A stretch of DNA of 64,000 nucleotides from Hyphomonas sp. (GTDB lineage Bacteria > Pseudomonadota > Alphaproteobacteria > Caulobacterales > Hyphomonadaceae). Shown piece after piece: positions 36,272 through 45,806 of this stretch. The stretch's first letter is position 1; the number at the start of each line of letters is the position of its first letter. The DNA lies in the NCBI GenBank assembly GCA_016124495.1, contig WGNP01000013.1:62001-126000 (forward strand), in the 5' to 3' direction. Both the position numbers and the translations under genes were made by a program. The notes beneath the pieces are model-generated. The model did no database searches. It was given only the letters and a program-made list of their open reading frames with translations, and was not told where the DNA came from.

Positions 36272-38731
36272 ATGCAAGACACCGCGATCCGGGACGAAGA
36301 CCTGCGCACGGTAAGCGATCCGGTCTGGCGGATCCTGACCGGCGCTGCAGCGTTCGGGGCAGGGGTGTTTGTCTGTGGCAGTGTCGGCTCATACCTGCCA
36401 TCCGACCCCAGCTGGAATGCCGCCACAGGCGCCAGCGTGCAGAACCTGTTCGGCTCGGCCGGCGCGGTGTTCGCCGATCTCGCGCGCCAGCTGCTCGGCT
36501 GGTCCGGCTGGATCGCCGGTCTCGCGCTGATGATCGGCGGCGCCATGCGTGCCGTCCTCGTCGGCAAGCCGCGCATCCGCCGGTGGCTGTATGGCGCTGT
36601 GGCCGTGCCGCTGTCGGCCGCCGCCTTTGCCGCCTGGCCCGTGCCGGAAACCTGGCCGCTCAGCGCCGGCCTCGGCGGCATGTTCGGCGACGGCGTGTTC
36701 AGTCTGGCCGTCCTGCCGTTCCGCGCCCTGATGCTGCCGGCGCCCGAAAGCTGGGCCGGCTTCCTGCTTGGCGGCGCCGCGCTCTGGGCCGGCCTTTCCG
36801 CGCTCGGCTTCCAGCGCCGCGACGCGAAACTCCTCTCCGAAACCGCCGCCCGCTCCGGCAAGACGGCCGTCACCGGCGCTGCAGGTCTTGGCGGCTTCCT
36901 GATCCGCATCGGCCACTCGCTCGCCGCCCGCCAGCCGGTGCGTATGGATGGGAGGGACGTGCCCGTTTCCAGCGACCGCACCCTGATCATCAAGCATGAC
37001 GACGACTACGTCCCGTCCTCGCGCTACCTGCCGTCCGACAATGACGCCGACGAATACGACAGCCGCTACGGCGCCGCTGCCTGGGACGACGAAGACGACA
37101 CCGAAGAAGCCGAGGCTGCCCCGCCGCCGCCGGGCCTGCGCTTCGCCGTACCGCGCCAGATGCCGAAGACGACCGCCGCCCCGAAAGTCGCCCCGCCGAC
37201 CCGTCGCCGCACCTCGACGCGCCTGCCGTCGCTCGACCTGCTGCAGGTCCCCGAAGAGCGCCGCGAGACGTTCGACGAGGACGCCCTGCTGGCCAAGGCC
37301 GAGCGCCTGTCTGCGGTGCTGAAAGAGTTCGGCATCCAGGGCCGCATCAAGGAAGTGCGCCCGGGCCCCGTGATCACCCTGTTCGAGATGGAGCCGGCCC
37401 CAGGCGTCAAATCCTCGCGCGTCATTACCCTCGCCGACGACATCGCCCGCTCGATGAGCGCCGTCTCTGCCCGCGTCGCCGTCGTGCCCGGCAAGAACGC
37501 GATCGGCATCGAACTGCCGAACGACGAGCGCGAGAAGGTCTTCCTGCGCTCCATCCTGCAGTCCGAAGCCTATGTGAACTCGCGCGCTTCGCTGCCCGTC
37601 GCCCTCGGCGAGGACATCGGCGGCCAGCCGACCGTCGTGGACCTGGCCCGCATGCCCCACCTGCTCGTCGCAGGCACCACCGGCTCGGGTAAGTCGGTCG
37701 GCGTCAACGCGATGATCCTGTCGCTGCTCTATCGCCACACGCCGGAACAGGTCCGCCTTATCCTGATCGACCCGAAGAAGCTCGAATTCACCGTCTACGA
37801 AGGCATCCCGCACCTGCTGGCCCCGGTCATCACCAAGGCGCCGGAAGCCGTCAACGCGCTCAAATGGGCCGTGCGCGAAATGGAAAACCGCTACGAGCTG
37901 ATGTCCAAGGCAGGTGTTCGCAACCTCGCCGGCTTCAACGAGAAGGCTTCGAAGTACCGAGCCGCCGGCGAGCCGCTGGCGCGCAAGGTCCAGACCGGTC
38001 TCGACGCCGGCGGCAAGCCCATGTTCGAAACGGAGATGCTGCCGCTCGACCATATTCCGCAGATCGTTGTCGTGATCGACGAGATGTCGGACCTGATGGT
38101 TGTCGCAGGCAAGGAAATCGAAGGCTGCCTGCTGCGCCTCGCCCAGATGGCCCGCGCCGCCGGTATTCACCTGATCACCGCTACCCAGCGGCCGTCCGTG
38201 GATGTCATCACCGGCACGATCAAGGCGAACTTCCCGACGCGTATCTCCTACATGGTCACCAACAAGGTCGACAGCCGCACCATCCTCAACGAGCAGGGCG
38301 CCGAACAGCTGCTTGGCAACGGCGACCTTCTCCACCAGGAGCCCGGCAAGAAAACCCAGCGCCTGCACGGCCCCTTCGTCTCCGACGAGGAAGTCTGCGC
38401 GGTGGCCGACTGGCTGCGCGAGCAGGGCGAGCCGGACTATGTCATGGACATTGTCGAGGCCAAGGATGACGGCTCTTCAGGTTCCCCGGTGATGGACGCC
38501 ATGCTTGGTATGGGTGAAGCTGGCGGCGATGATGACGACGCGCTGTTCGCCGAAGCGGTATCGGTCGTGATCCGCGACCAGCGCGCCTCTACTTCCTATC
38601 TCCAGCGCCGCCTCAAGGTCGGCTACAACAAAGCCGCCGGTTTGATCGACCGCCTCGAGGAAGAGGGCGTCATCTCCGCGCCCAACCACGCCGGCAAACG
38701 CGAAGTCCTCACCAAGGCGAAGGCCGCCTAG
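36272..38731 (+). CDS. ftsK: DNA translocase FtsK
   Basis: An 819-residue protein anchoring at the division septum and pumping the chromosome terminus. Four to five N-terminal membrane helices (to about residue 175) precede a short acidic/proline linker; the motor has GTTGSGKSVGVNAM near residue 468 and the QIVVVIDEMSDLMV Walker B region; the C-terminal gamma winged helix (RDQRASTSYLQRRLKVGYNKAAGLIDRLEEEGVI) reads orienting DNA motifs. I chose the ATG at 36272, since longer frames begin in the amt terminator region. Confidence 0.94.
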   Translation: MQDTAIRDEDLRTVSDPVWRILTGAAAFGAGVFVCGSVGSYLPSDPSWNAATGASVQNLFGSAGAVFADLARQLLGWSGWIAGLALMIGGAMRAVLVGKPRIRRWLYGAVAVPLSAAAFAAWPVPETWPLSAGLGGMFGDGVFSLAVLPFRALMLPAPESWAGFLLGGAALWAGLSALGFQRRDAKLLSETAARSGKTAVTGAAGLGGFLIRIGHSLAARQPVRMDGRDVPVSSDRTLIIKHDDDYVPSSRYLPSDNDADEYDSRYGAAAWDDEDDTEEAEAAPPPPGLRFAVPRQMPKTTAAPKVAPPTRRRTSTRLPSLDLLQVPEERRETFDEDALLAKAERLSAVLKEFGIQGRIKEVRPGPVITLFEMEPAPGVKSSRVITLADDIARSMSAVSARVAVVPGKNAIGIELPNDEREKVFLRSILQSEAYVNSRASLPVALGEDIGGQPTVVDLARMPHLLVAGTTGSGKSVGVNAMILSLLYRHTPEQVRLILIDPKKLEFTVYEGIPHLLAPVITKAPEAVNALKWAVREMENRYELMSKAGVRNLAGFNEKASKYRAAGEPLARKVQTGLDAGGKPMFETEMLPLDHIPQIVVVIDEMSDLMVVAGKEIEGCLLRLAQMARAAGIHLITATQRPSVDVITGTIKANFPTRISYMVTNKVDSRTILNEQGAEQLLGNGDLLHQEPGKKTQRLHGPFVSDEEVCAVADWLREQGEPDYVMDIVEAKDDGSSGSPVMDAMLGMGEAGGDDDDALFAEAVSVVIRDQRASTSYLQRRLKVGYNKAAGLIDRLEEEGVISAPNHAGKREVLTKAKAA

Positions 38732-38770
38732 CGCGTCGGACTGCGAACTTTGGTGGGAAACAAAGGCAAA

Positions 38771-38814
38771 GGCCCCCGACCTCCCAAAGATGGAGGCGGG
38801 GGCCCGATCGTTTT
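38771..38814 (+). terminator. Intrinsic terminator of ftsK
   Basis: A long GC stem (GGCCCCCG-A-CCTCC pairing with GGAGGCGGGGGCC, one bulge), a loop of about seven bases and a short TTTT after a few further bases, 40 bases downstream of the ftsK stop. It can serve ftsK and may also act against the convergent aldo/keto reductase transcript. Confidence 0.75.
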
Positions 38815-38907
38815 GAAGCGGAAGGGCTTTACCTATCTCCCAGCGGGAAAGGTGGGGCCCGCGACCGCAGGCCGTGGGCGGTGAGGCGCTCGGAGCAACA
38901 AGCAGCT

Positions 38908-39924
38908 TCACCCCATCGGATACAGAATTTCCTTCGTTACCTGATCGCACGCCTTCATCACATCTGGCGACAGCTCCAGGTCAATCGCCGCCAGGATGTC
39001 CGCCAGCTGATCAAACTTCGACACACCGACAATCGTCGAGGCCACGAAGTCATGCTGTTTCGACCAGGCCGTCGCCAGCGTCACTACGCTTATGCCGGCG
39101 TCTACTGCGATCTTCATGTAGCGCTCGGTCGCGGCGAGGGACTTCTCGTTAACGAAGCGCCGGGCCATCGTGGCCTGCCGTCCGCCAAGCTTCAGGTAGG
39201 AGGAGAACCGTGCGCCCTCAGGCGTCGCCCCGCCATTGTACTTGCCGGAGAGAACGCCGCCGCCGATCGGGGAATAAGGGATCAGGCTCACGCCTTCTTC
39301 CTTGCACACCTTCGACAGCGCATCCTCGAACCGTCGGTTGTTAAGTGAGAAATTGTTCTGGATCGTCTGGTAGCGTACCGTACCCAGCCGCTCCGAGGTC
39401 GCGATCGACTTCATCAGACCCCAGGCGTCCTCGTTCGAACAGCCGATGATCCTCACGAGGCCCTCGCGAACCAGCTCGTCTAGCGTATCCATCGTCTCGT
39501 CATAGGCGGTGCCGTGGTCCGGCCAATGCGTCTGGTAGAGGTCGATATAATCCGTCTGCAGACGGTCAAGGCTTGCCTCCACGGCGCGGCGGATATTGTG
39601 CCGGTCAAGCGCCGTCATGCCAGCGCGCTGCGATCCCTTGATCCAGCCATGCGACGGCCCGCACACCTTGGTGGCCAGGATGATCGAGTCGCGGTCCTTG
39701 GTCTGCATCCAGCGCCCGAAGATTTCCTCTGTCCGCCCGGCCCATTTCGAATCCGGCGGCACGGGATAATTCTCGGCCGTGTCATAGAAATTGATGCCCG
39801 CCTCATAGCTTGCATCGAGGATGCGGAAGGCCTCGGCCTCGTCAGTCTGCGACCCGAAGGTCATTGTTCCCATGCAGATGTCGGAGACGAAAATCGGGCT
39901 CTTGCCCAGGCGGCGCTGTTTCAT
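38908..39924 (-). CDS. Aldo/keto reductase
   Basis: A 338-residue NADPH-dependent oxidoreductase. Family features: GTMTFGSQTDEAEAFRILDASYEAGINFYDTAENY with the catalytic aspartate/tyrosine, STKVCG-like (here ATKVCG) lysine strand, DYIDLYQTHWPDHG with the catalytic histidine, and SIVGVSKFDQLADIL-type cofactor end (here TIVGVSKFDQLADIL). It is closest in pattern to the YhdN/Tas group. Substrate unknown. It converges on ftsK. Confidence 0.92.
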   Translation of the reverse strand: MKQRRLGKSPIFVSDICMGTMTFGSQTDEAEAFRILDASYEAGINFYDTAENYPVPPDSKWAGRTEEIFGRWMQTKDRDSIILATKVCGPSHGWIKGSQRAGMTALDRHNIRRAVEASLDRLQTDYIDLYQTHWPDHGTAYDETMDTLDELVREGLVRIIGCSNEDAWGLMKSIATSERLGTVRYQTIQNNFSLNNRRFEDALSKVCKEEGVSLIPYSPIGGGVLSGKYNGGATPEGARFSSYLKLGGRQATMARRFVNEKSLAATERYMKIAVDAGISVVTLATAWSKQHDFVASTIVGVSKFDQLADILAAIDLELSPDVMKACDQVTKEILYPMG

Positions 39925-39983
39925 TGTTTCTTCCCTTTGAATTCACTCCGGAGTCTAACGCCGTGCGCGTATTCCGCCAGTGG

Positions 39984-41597
39984 TCAGCCGAGCGATCTTT
40001 CACCTTTCGCAAGGCAGCCCGCCGCCTCTAGGATATCGAGCGCCGCTTTCAGCCCAACCTCATACCGCTTCCAGCGCCCCAGCGCGGTCGTGTACAGCGG
40101 CTCGCGCACCTGCGCCGAGCTGGCGGTCGCCACCGGCGCGGCGTTTTCGTGGAAGGCAAGGCACTGATCCTCGAACGGCAGGCCGCAGAAATCCAGCAGG
40201 CGCCGCGCCTCGGTTTCAAGGTCCGCCACCACCCGCTCATACTGTACCAGAGTGAACCGCTCCGGCGGGAGCGCGTGTTCGAAATGCCGGACCATCCGGT
40301 CAAACTGCACAAAGTAGCGCGCCGTGTCCTCCAGCGTGTAGGCATAGTTGTAATAGGAAAAGCTCGTCGCAAACATCTGCCGGTAGTTCGACAGCACCGT
40401 ATCCGCCGGATGGCGCCGCAGGCAAATGACGCGCGCCTCCGGCAGCGCTGCCAGGATCACCGGAGCGAGCAATACGTTCAGCGGCATCTTGTCGGTGAAC
40501 CGCCCGGCCAGCCCGAGCGAACCGCGCACGCTCTGCAGGTAGCGCTCGCCCACCGCCGTGAGGTCCGCGCCCGCCGCCGCGTCCAGCGTCTCCGGATCAA
40601 GCACCAGGTTCGACGGCGTCTTCGCCATCCGCTTGAGGCAAAGCGCGAAGTCCGTCAGCTCCCCGGCAGAGGTCAGCTGGCTATGGCTGGAGAGGATCCG
40701 GTCTACTAAAGTTGTGCCCGTCCGCGGCATGCCGCAGATGAACACGGGCGCGCCCCCGGCCGCGCTCGTCCGTCCCCGGAGCGCTCCGGCCGAGCGGATC
40801 GCCGCCTCGAACAGTGCGGCGTCGGCCCCGGCATGATGCGCGATATGCGCGCACTTGCCGGCCTTCGCCCGCGCCAGCCAATGCAGAGCCGCCTCCGGCT
40901 GCTTCAGGTCTTCATGCGCTTTCGCCAGCGCATGCCCGATCCGTAACGCTGCATCCGGATCCTCCGCATGCAGCGCAAACAGCGCTTCCAGCGCGGCGAT
41001 CTCTTGGCGCTCCTCTGTCTGCCGGGTGATTTGCACAATGGCGGGCAGGCCGCGCGTATCCTCCGGATCAGCCGCAGCGCAGGCCCGGTAGGCCGCCCGT
41101 GCGCCGTCCATGTCCCCCGCAAACTGTAATGCGGCGCCGTAATTGTACTGGTAGTTCGCGTTGCCCGGTTCGGCGGTCGTGGCGCGCGCGTAGAAGGGCA
41201 GGGCCTCGCCGTGCAGGCCCGCCCGGCTCATCACCACGCCAACCGTATCCAGCGTGAAGGCGTCCTCCGGCAACAAGGCGCCCGCTTGCCGGGCTGCGTT
41301 GACGGCTTGCGCCCTTTGCGACAGGGCAATCAGGCAGCGGGCCCGCTGGGCAAGGGCCGCGGCATGGTCCGGTGCGCGCTCGAGGGCGGCGCGGAACAGC
41401 TCCTCAGCCCGGGCGAAATTTCCATGGTCACTGGTCAGCAGGCCCAGCAGGTAGAAGGCCTCGGCATTGTCCGGCGCCGTCTTCAGCACGTCGACGCACA
41501 GCGCATGCGCCTCGCGGTAGGCCTTCCGCGACAGCAGGCGCGCCGCCTCGGCGAGCCTGTTGTCGCCTGGCCCCGGAAGTGATGAAAAATTGGGCAC
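39984..41597 (-). CDS. TPR-repeat sulfotransferase-family protein
   Basis: A protein with N-terminal tetratricopeptide repeats (about residues 15-250 from the chosen start; repeated AEAFYLLGLL, FRAALERAPDHA and similar units) and a C-terminal sulfotransferase domain: FICGMPRTGTTLVDRILSSH carries the PAPS 5'-phosphate loop, followed by RFTDKMPLN and VICLRRHPADTVLSNYRQMF with the 3'-phosphate arginine/serine. No ATG is available; the GTG at 41597 (537 residues, GGAG 5 bases upstream) is preferred over GTG at 41699 (571 residues). The acceptor molecule is unknown. It diverges from a TonB-dependent receptor. Confidence 0.85.
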   Translation of the reverse strand: MPNFSSLPGPGDNRLAEAARLLSRKAYREAHALCVDVLKTAPDNAEAFYLLGLLTSDHGNFARAEELFRAALERAPDHAAALAQRARCLIALSQRAQAVNAARQAGALLPEDAFTLDTVGVVMSRAGLHGEALPFYARATTAEPGNANYQYNYGAALQFAGDMDGARAAYRACAAADPEDTRGLPAIVQITRQTEERQEIAALEALFALHAEDPDAALRIGHALAKAHEDLKQPEAALHWLARAKAGKCAHIAHHAGADAALFEAAIRSAGALRGRTSAAGGAPVFICGMPRTGTTLVDRILSSHSQLTSAGELTDFALCLKRMAKTPSNLVLDPETLDAAAGADLTAVGERYLQSVRGSLGLAGRFTDKMPLNVLLAPVILAALPEARVICLRRHPADTVLSNYRQMFATSFSYYNYAYTLEDTARYFVQFDRMVRHFEHALPPERFTLVQYERVVADLETEARRLLDFCGLPFEDQCLAFHENAAPVATASSAQVREPLYTTALGRWKRYEVGLKAALDILEAAGCLAKGERSLG

Positions 41598-41760
41598 AGC
41601 GTCTCCGCAGCGTGCCTCGGCACGCCCATACTGTGTTCTTTTTGCTGCATTTGAATTGAAATTGGAAGCAATCGGTTCGGCCCGGCTTGCGCGCTTCACC
41701 TCGCCAATTGATGGGTCAGCAGGGCGGCGGCCTTAGACATCCGCAAGCAAGGAAAAACTC

Positions 41761-44265
41761 ATGCTCAGAAAATATCTTCTCCTGACCGCGAGCGCGGCCG
41801 TACTCGCTTCCGGCTTCGCGATGACCGCCGTGGCCCAGGAGGCGGCGCCAGCGGCCGACTCTGAACTGCGCGTGACCGCGGTTACCGTTACCGCCACCCG
41901 CCGGGCTGAGAGCGTGCAGGATGTGCCGCTGAACATCGCCGCGGTCGGCGGTGAGCAGATCGAGGAGCAGGGCTTCGATGAGCTTGCCGACGTGCTCGCA
42001 TATGTGCCCGGCATCAACGTCATCGACCGCGGCGGCCGGCAGGGCAATCCGATCATCGTGCGGGGTCTGAACGCTGACGGCCTCGGGTCCGGGGACGGCA
42101 ACAATGACGGCGGCGGCACGGTTGCCACTTATATCGGCGAGGTCCCGCTCTTTGTCGACCTGAAGCTGAACGACCTGGAGCGCGTAGAGGTCCTGCTGGG
42201 GCCGCAGGGCACGCTGTACGGCGCCGGCACGCTCGGCGGCGCGATCCGCTACATTCCGAAGAAGCCAGACTTTGGCGGGGACACGCTGGATGTCCGCACC
42301 GAGCTTTCCCAGTATTCCGAAGCCGACGACATTTCCTATGATACCGGCTTCACGTTCAACAAGACGCTGGCGCCGAACTTCGCGGTGCGCGGCTCGATCG
42401 ATTTCGAGAAGGATTCCGGCTTCATCGATTATCCCTTCGTGGTCCGCGAGATCGGCGTGTCTGATCCGGACCCGGACTTTTCCGATCCATCAGACGTAGC
42501 GGCCAACCTGCGACGCGTGAACGATGCCGACGGCGAGGATGTTCTGTCGGCGCGCCTCGCAGCCCGCTGGGCGCCGCTCGACTGGCTTGACGGGACGCTC
42601 ACTTACTACGTGCAGCAATCCGATATCGAAGGCCGCCGCGGTTCCTCCGCGCGCTCAACTGTTCCGGCCGGCGAGTATGAACTCGGCAAGCGCGTCGAAG
42701 AGCCGAACGAGATCACCAACCAGCTGCTCGCCCTGGAAGTCGTCGCCGACCTCGGCTTTGCCGAACTCACTTCGGCCACCGGCTATTCGAAGTTCAACGA
42801 CCTCGGCCAGCGCGACCAGACAGACCTGCTGATCACACTGGAATACAGCTATGAAGCTTTCCCGACCTTTACGTCCTTCACGCGGGAGAAGGGCAAGCAG
42901 GACCGGATCAACCAGGAGCTTCGCCTTGTCTCGACAACCGATGGCCCGCTCAACTGGATCGCCGGCGTATTCTATAACCAGTTCGAGAGCGCAGGCTATT
43001 CGGCGGAGTACACGCCCGGCTACGCAGATTTCGCTGGCTTCAACCGCCCGGACGACCTTGAGTATTACTCGCAGGCCTATTCGAAACTGGAAGAGTCCGC
43101 CTTCTTCGGCGAGATCGGTTACGATCTGACAGACAAGTGGACGGTCACGGTCGGTGGACGCTACTACCAGTATGAACTCGAATCCTTCAGCGATGTCGAT
43201 TTCCCGCTGTTCGATGCCGGCTTCCAGACCGTTGGCGTCAGCGCCCTGCAATCCAGTCTCGAGGCTGACTTTGCAGCCGGCAGCCCGAATGGTACCGAGA
43301 AGACTGGGCAATCCGATGAAGGCACGCTGTTCAAGTTCAATACGTCCTATAAGTTTACGGACGATATTCTTGGCTACCTGACCGTCTCTGAAGGCTACCG
43401 GATCGGGAACGAAAACGGCGTGCCGGAATGCCCCGCCTTCAATCCGCTCGCGCCGAACGTCCAGGGCGCCTGCGCCCTCGCGCCCGGCCAGAAGTTCGGC
43501 CCGAATGCAGGCGACGTTTCTACGCGCGACGAGCGGCAGTACCTGCCCGACACGACCACCAACTACGAAGTCGGTTTCAAGACGACGCTGGCCGATGGCC
43601 GTGTCACGCTGAACGGCGCCGCCTACTTCATCGAGTGGACGGATCCGCAGCTGACCTCGGCGACAATCAACGCGTCAATTCCGATCACCGTCAACGCCGA
43701 CGGCGCCGAGTCCAAGGGCATCGAGTTCAACGGCGAGTGGCTGATCTCCGAGGCACTGTCGGTCCGCGGCAGCTACAGCCATTCAGAAGCTTCGCTGACA
43801 GCGCTCGCGCCAGGCCTCGTTGGCTCCATCACGCCGCCAGGCTTCGGTACGATCCTGATCAATGGCGAGGACGGCGACCGCCTTCCGGGCTCTCCGGAAG
43901 ACCAGTTCTCCGTGTTCGGAACCTATGTGCACCAGCTGAGCGCTGACCGCACTCTGACATTCAATGGCGGCTACGCCTGGCAGGGCGATGTGCTTTCCCG
44001 CACCGGCGGCCGGGGCGGCGGGCTGACGCTCGATGCCTACGGCGTGGCAAACGTGTCGGCGGTCTATGATACAGGCCCGTGGTCGGCCTCACTGTTTATC
44101 AACAACCTGTTCGACGAGTATTACGAGACGGGTGTGGTGTCTTCCTCGCTGTTCAACCAGGTGCTGGCGGACGATGATGGCGGACCCGTCTACACCCGCA
44201 GCTACTTTACTTATGTAGGAGCCCCGCGCGCCATCGGCGTTCGGTTCAATTACAGCTTTGATTGA
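41761..44265 (+). CDS. TonB-dependent receptor
   Basis: An 834-residue outer-membrane transporter. A signal peptide (residues 1-26, ending AVAQ) is followed by a TonB-box-like VTAVTVTATRRAESVQDVPLNI, plug domain with GVNVIDRGG-like segment (here GINVIDRGGRQGNPIIVRG) and VEVLLGPQGTLYGAGTLGGAIRYIPKKP, then a long beta barrel. The last residues end YSFD, with the penultimate phenylalanine common in barrels. Substrate unknown; a sulfotransferase and an amidohydrolase on the opposite strand flank it. A strong terminator follows. Confidence 0.93.
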   Translation: MLRKYLLLTASAAVLASGFAMTAVAQEAAPAADSELRVTAVTVTATRRAESVQDVPLNIAAVGGEQIEEQGFDELADVLAYVPGINVIDRGGRQGNPIIVRGLNADGLGSGDGNNDGGGTVATYIGEVPLFVDLKLNDLERVEVLLGPQGTLYGAGTLGGAIRYIPKKPDFGGDTLDVRTELSQYSEADDISYDTGFTFNKTLAPNFAVRGSIDFEKDSGFIDYPFVVREIGVSDPDPDFSDPSDVAANLRRVNDADGEDVLSARLAARWAPLDWLDGTLTYYVQQSDIEGRRGSSARSTVPAGEYELGKRVEEPNEITNQLLALEVVADLGFAELTSATGYSKFNDLGQRDQTDLLITLEYSYEAFPTFTSFTREKGKQDRINQELRLVSTTDGPLNWIAGVFYNQFESAGYSAEYTPGYADFAGFNRPDDLEYYSQAYSKLEESAFFGEIGYDLTDKWTVTVGGRYYQYELESFSDVDFPLFDAGFQTVGVSALQSSLEADFAAGSPNGTEKTGQSDEGTLFKFNTSYKFTDDILGYLTVSEGYRIGNENGVPECPAFNPLAPNVQGACALAPGQKFGPNAGDVSTRDERQYLPDTTTNYEVGFKTTLADGRVTLNGAAYFIEWTDPQLTSATINASIPITVNADGAESKGIEFNGEWLISEALSVRGSYSHSEASLTALAPGLVGSITPPGFGTILINGEDGDRLPGSPEDQFSVFGTYVHQLSADRTLTFNGGYAWQGDVLSRTGGRGGGLTLDAYGVANVSAVYDTGPWSASLFINNLFDEYYETGVVSSSLFNQVLADDDGGPVYTRSYFTYVGAPRAIGVRFNYSFD

Positions 44266-44330
44266 CCTTGTCTGAGCGGGCCGGACGACAGTCCGGCCCG
44301 GCGGGGCACCGGGGGGGTGTCAGACCGGAA

Positions 44331-44358
44331 AAGGCCGCCCGGGAGGGCGGCCTTTTTT
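44331..44358 (+). terminator. Intrinsic terminator of the TonB-dependent receptor
   Basis: A 10-bp stem AAGGCCGCCC/GGGCGGCCTT around GGGA followed by TTTT, 66 bases after the receptor stop. A second 9-bp hairpin (arms GGGCCGGAC, 44278-44299) lies upstream of it. Together they form a strong end for the receptor transcript. Confidence 0.85.
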
Positions 44359-44405
44359 GTGTTCATCCTTGAACCCCTCTCCCGCAGGCGGGAGAGGGGT
44401 TCGGG

Positions 44406-45683
44406 TCAGTCCGCGAACCCGTCAAAAAACACGGCGCCGTCCTTCATCACGAAGTCGACGTCTTCCAGCTCGCGAACGTCCGCCAGCGGATCACCGGTCA
44501 CGGCGATGATGTCGGCGCGCTTGCCGGCTGTGAGGCTGCCGATCTCGCCGGCGAGGCCGAAGAGTTCGGCATTGCCGATTGTGGCGGCACGGATGGCGTC
44601 GGCCGGGCTCATGCCCCATTTGACCATGAAGGCGAACTGGCGGGCATTGTAGCCATGGGTATAGACGCCGGCGTCTGTGCCGAAGGCGATTTTCGCACCG
44701 GCCTTCACGGCGGCCTGGAAGCGCTCGCGCTGGGCCTGGCCGACGATCTTCTCCTTCTCAAGAGACTCCGGAAGAATGCCGGCCGCTTCGCCTTCGCCAA
44801 GGATGAAGTCCGACACATAGATGTCCATCGACAGGAAGACGCCTTTCTTGATCGCGGCCTTGATGCTCTCGTCGGTGATCAGGCTCGCATGCTCGATCGA
44901 ATCGACGCCCGCCTCGATTGCGGTGGCAATGCCCTTGGCACCGTGGGCGTGCACAGCGACCTTGAGGCCGAGCTCATGGGCCTCGTCCACGATCGCCTTC
45001 ATTTCCTCCAGCGTGAATTGTTGCGCACCGATGGTCGTACCTTTCGAGAGCACGCCGCCGGTACCGCAGAACTTGATCACCTCGGCGCCGTACTTCTTGT
45101 TCTCGCGCACCTTCTGGCGCACCGCCCACGGACCATCGGCGACGCCGCCGTCGATGGCGCGGTCTTCATAGGGCAGGAGGTTGTTGTCGCAGTGCCCACC
45201 GGTGATGCCGATCGACTGGCCGGCGGGAATGATCCTCGGGCCGGGTACTTCGCCGGAATCGATGGCGTCCTTCAGGTCCACGTCCGCGAACCCCGGGCCG
45301 CCGAGATTGCGCACGGTCGTGAAGCCGGCACGCAGCGTCTTCTCCGCGTTCGCGACGCCGGAGATGGCGGAGCGGGAGGTGGAGACGGCGAGGCGGCGAT
45401 AGCCGTGCAGGTCGGAGCGGCTGGTCAGGTGGACGTGGCTGTCGGACAGGCCGGGGAGCAGGAAGGCGCCTTTCATCTCGATACGGGGTACGCCCGACGC
45501 GCCGAGCGTGCCGGCGCGTCCTACTGCCTTGATGCGGCCGTCCTCGATGAGGATGTCATGATCTTTCATCACGGTCCCGCGCTCGACATCGATGACGTGG
45601 CCACCGGAGAGAAGGATCGTCTCGGCCGCGGCGCCGAGGCTGAGGACGAGGAGGCTGGCGGCAGAGAGCAGAGCGCGAAGCAT
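44406..45683 (-). CDS. Secreted metal-dependent amidohydrolase
   Basis: A 425-residue enzyme of the amidohydrolase superfamily with a signal peptide (residues 1-20, LSLGAAAE), so it acts in the periplasm. Metal ligands follow the imidazolonepropionase-like pattern: LPGLSDSHVHL, the probable carbamylated-lysine region EVIKFCGTGGVLSKG, VAVHAHG, DSIEHASL, and the aspartate in IAFGTDAGVYTHG. Such secreted forms often act as dipeptidases or on xenobiotic amides; the substrate is unknown. It diverges from rarD over 123 bases. Confidence 0.88.
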   Translation of the reverse strand: MLRALLSAASLLVLSLGAAAETILLSGGHVIDVERGTVMKDHDILIEDGRIKAVGRAGTLGASGVPRIEMKGAFLLPGLSDSHVHLTSRSDLHGYRRLAVSTSRSAISGVANAEKTLRAGFTTVRNLGGPGFADVDLKDAIDSGEVPGPRIIPAGQSIGITGGHCDNNLLPYEDRAIDGGVADGPWAVRQKVRENKKYGAEVIKFCGTGGVLSKGTTIGAQQFTLEEMKAIVDEAHELGLKVAVHAHGAKGIATAIEAGVDSIEHASLITDESIKAAIKKGVFLSMDIYVSDFILGEGEAAGILPESLEKEKIVGQAQRERFQAAVKAGAKIAFGTDAGVYTHGYNARQFAFMVKWGMSPADAIRAATIGNAELFGLAGEIGSLTAGKRADIIAVTGDPLADVRELEDVDFVMKDGAVFFDGFAD

Positions 45684-45806
45684 GGGGTGTTTCCGGGGGG
45701 CTGGTTGCCCTTCAGGCTTAGCGCCCGGACGGGATGTTGGCCAGTGCAACGCGGCCCGCAAAATCCCGGTGGCGCGGGTTTAGGCAGCGGCCTATAGGTC
45801 CCGCGC

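Noticed and set aside
36389-38368. A 659-codon open frame on the minus strand opposite ftsK
   Set aside because: Shadow of ftsK in a high-GC region; glutamine/histidine/glycine-rich composition with no domain pattern.
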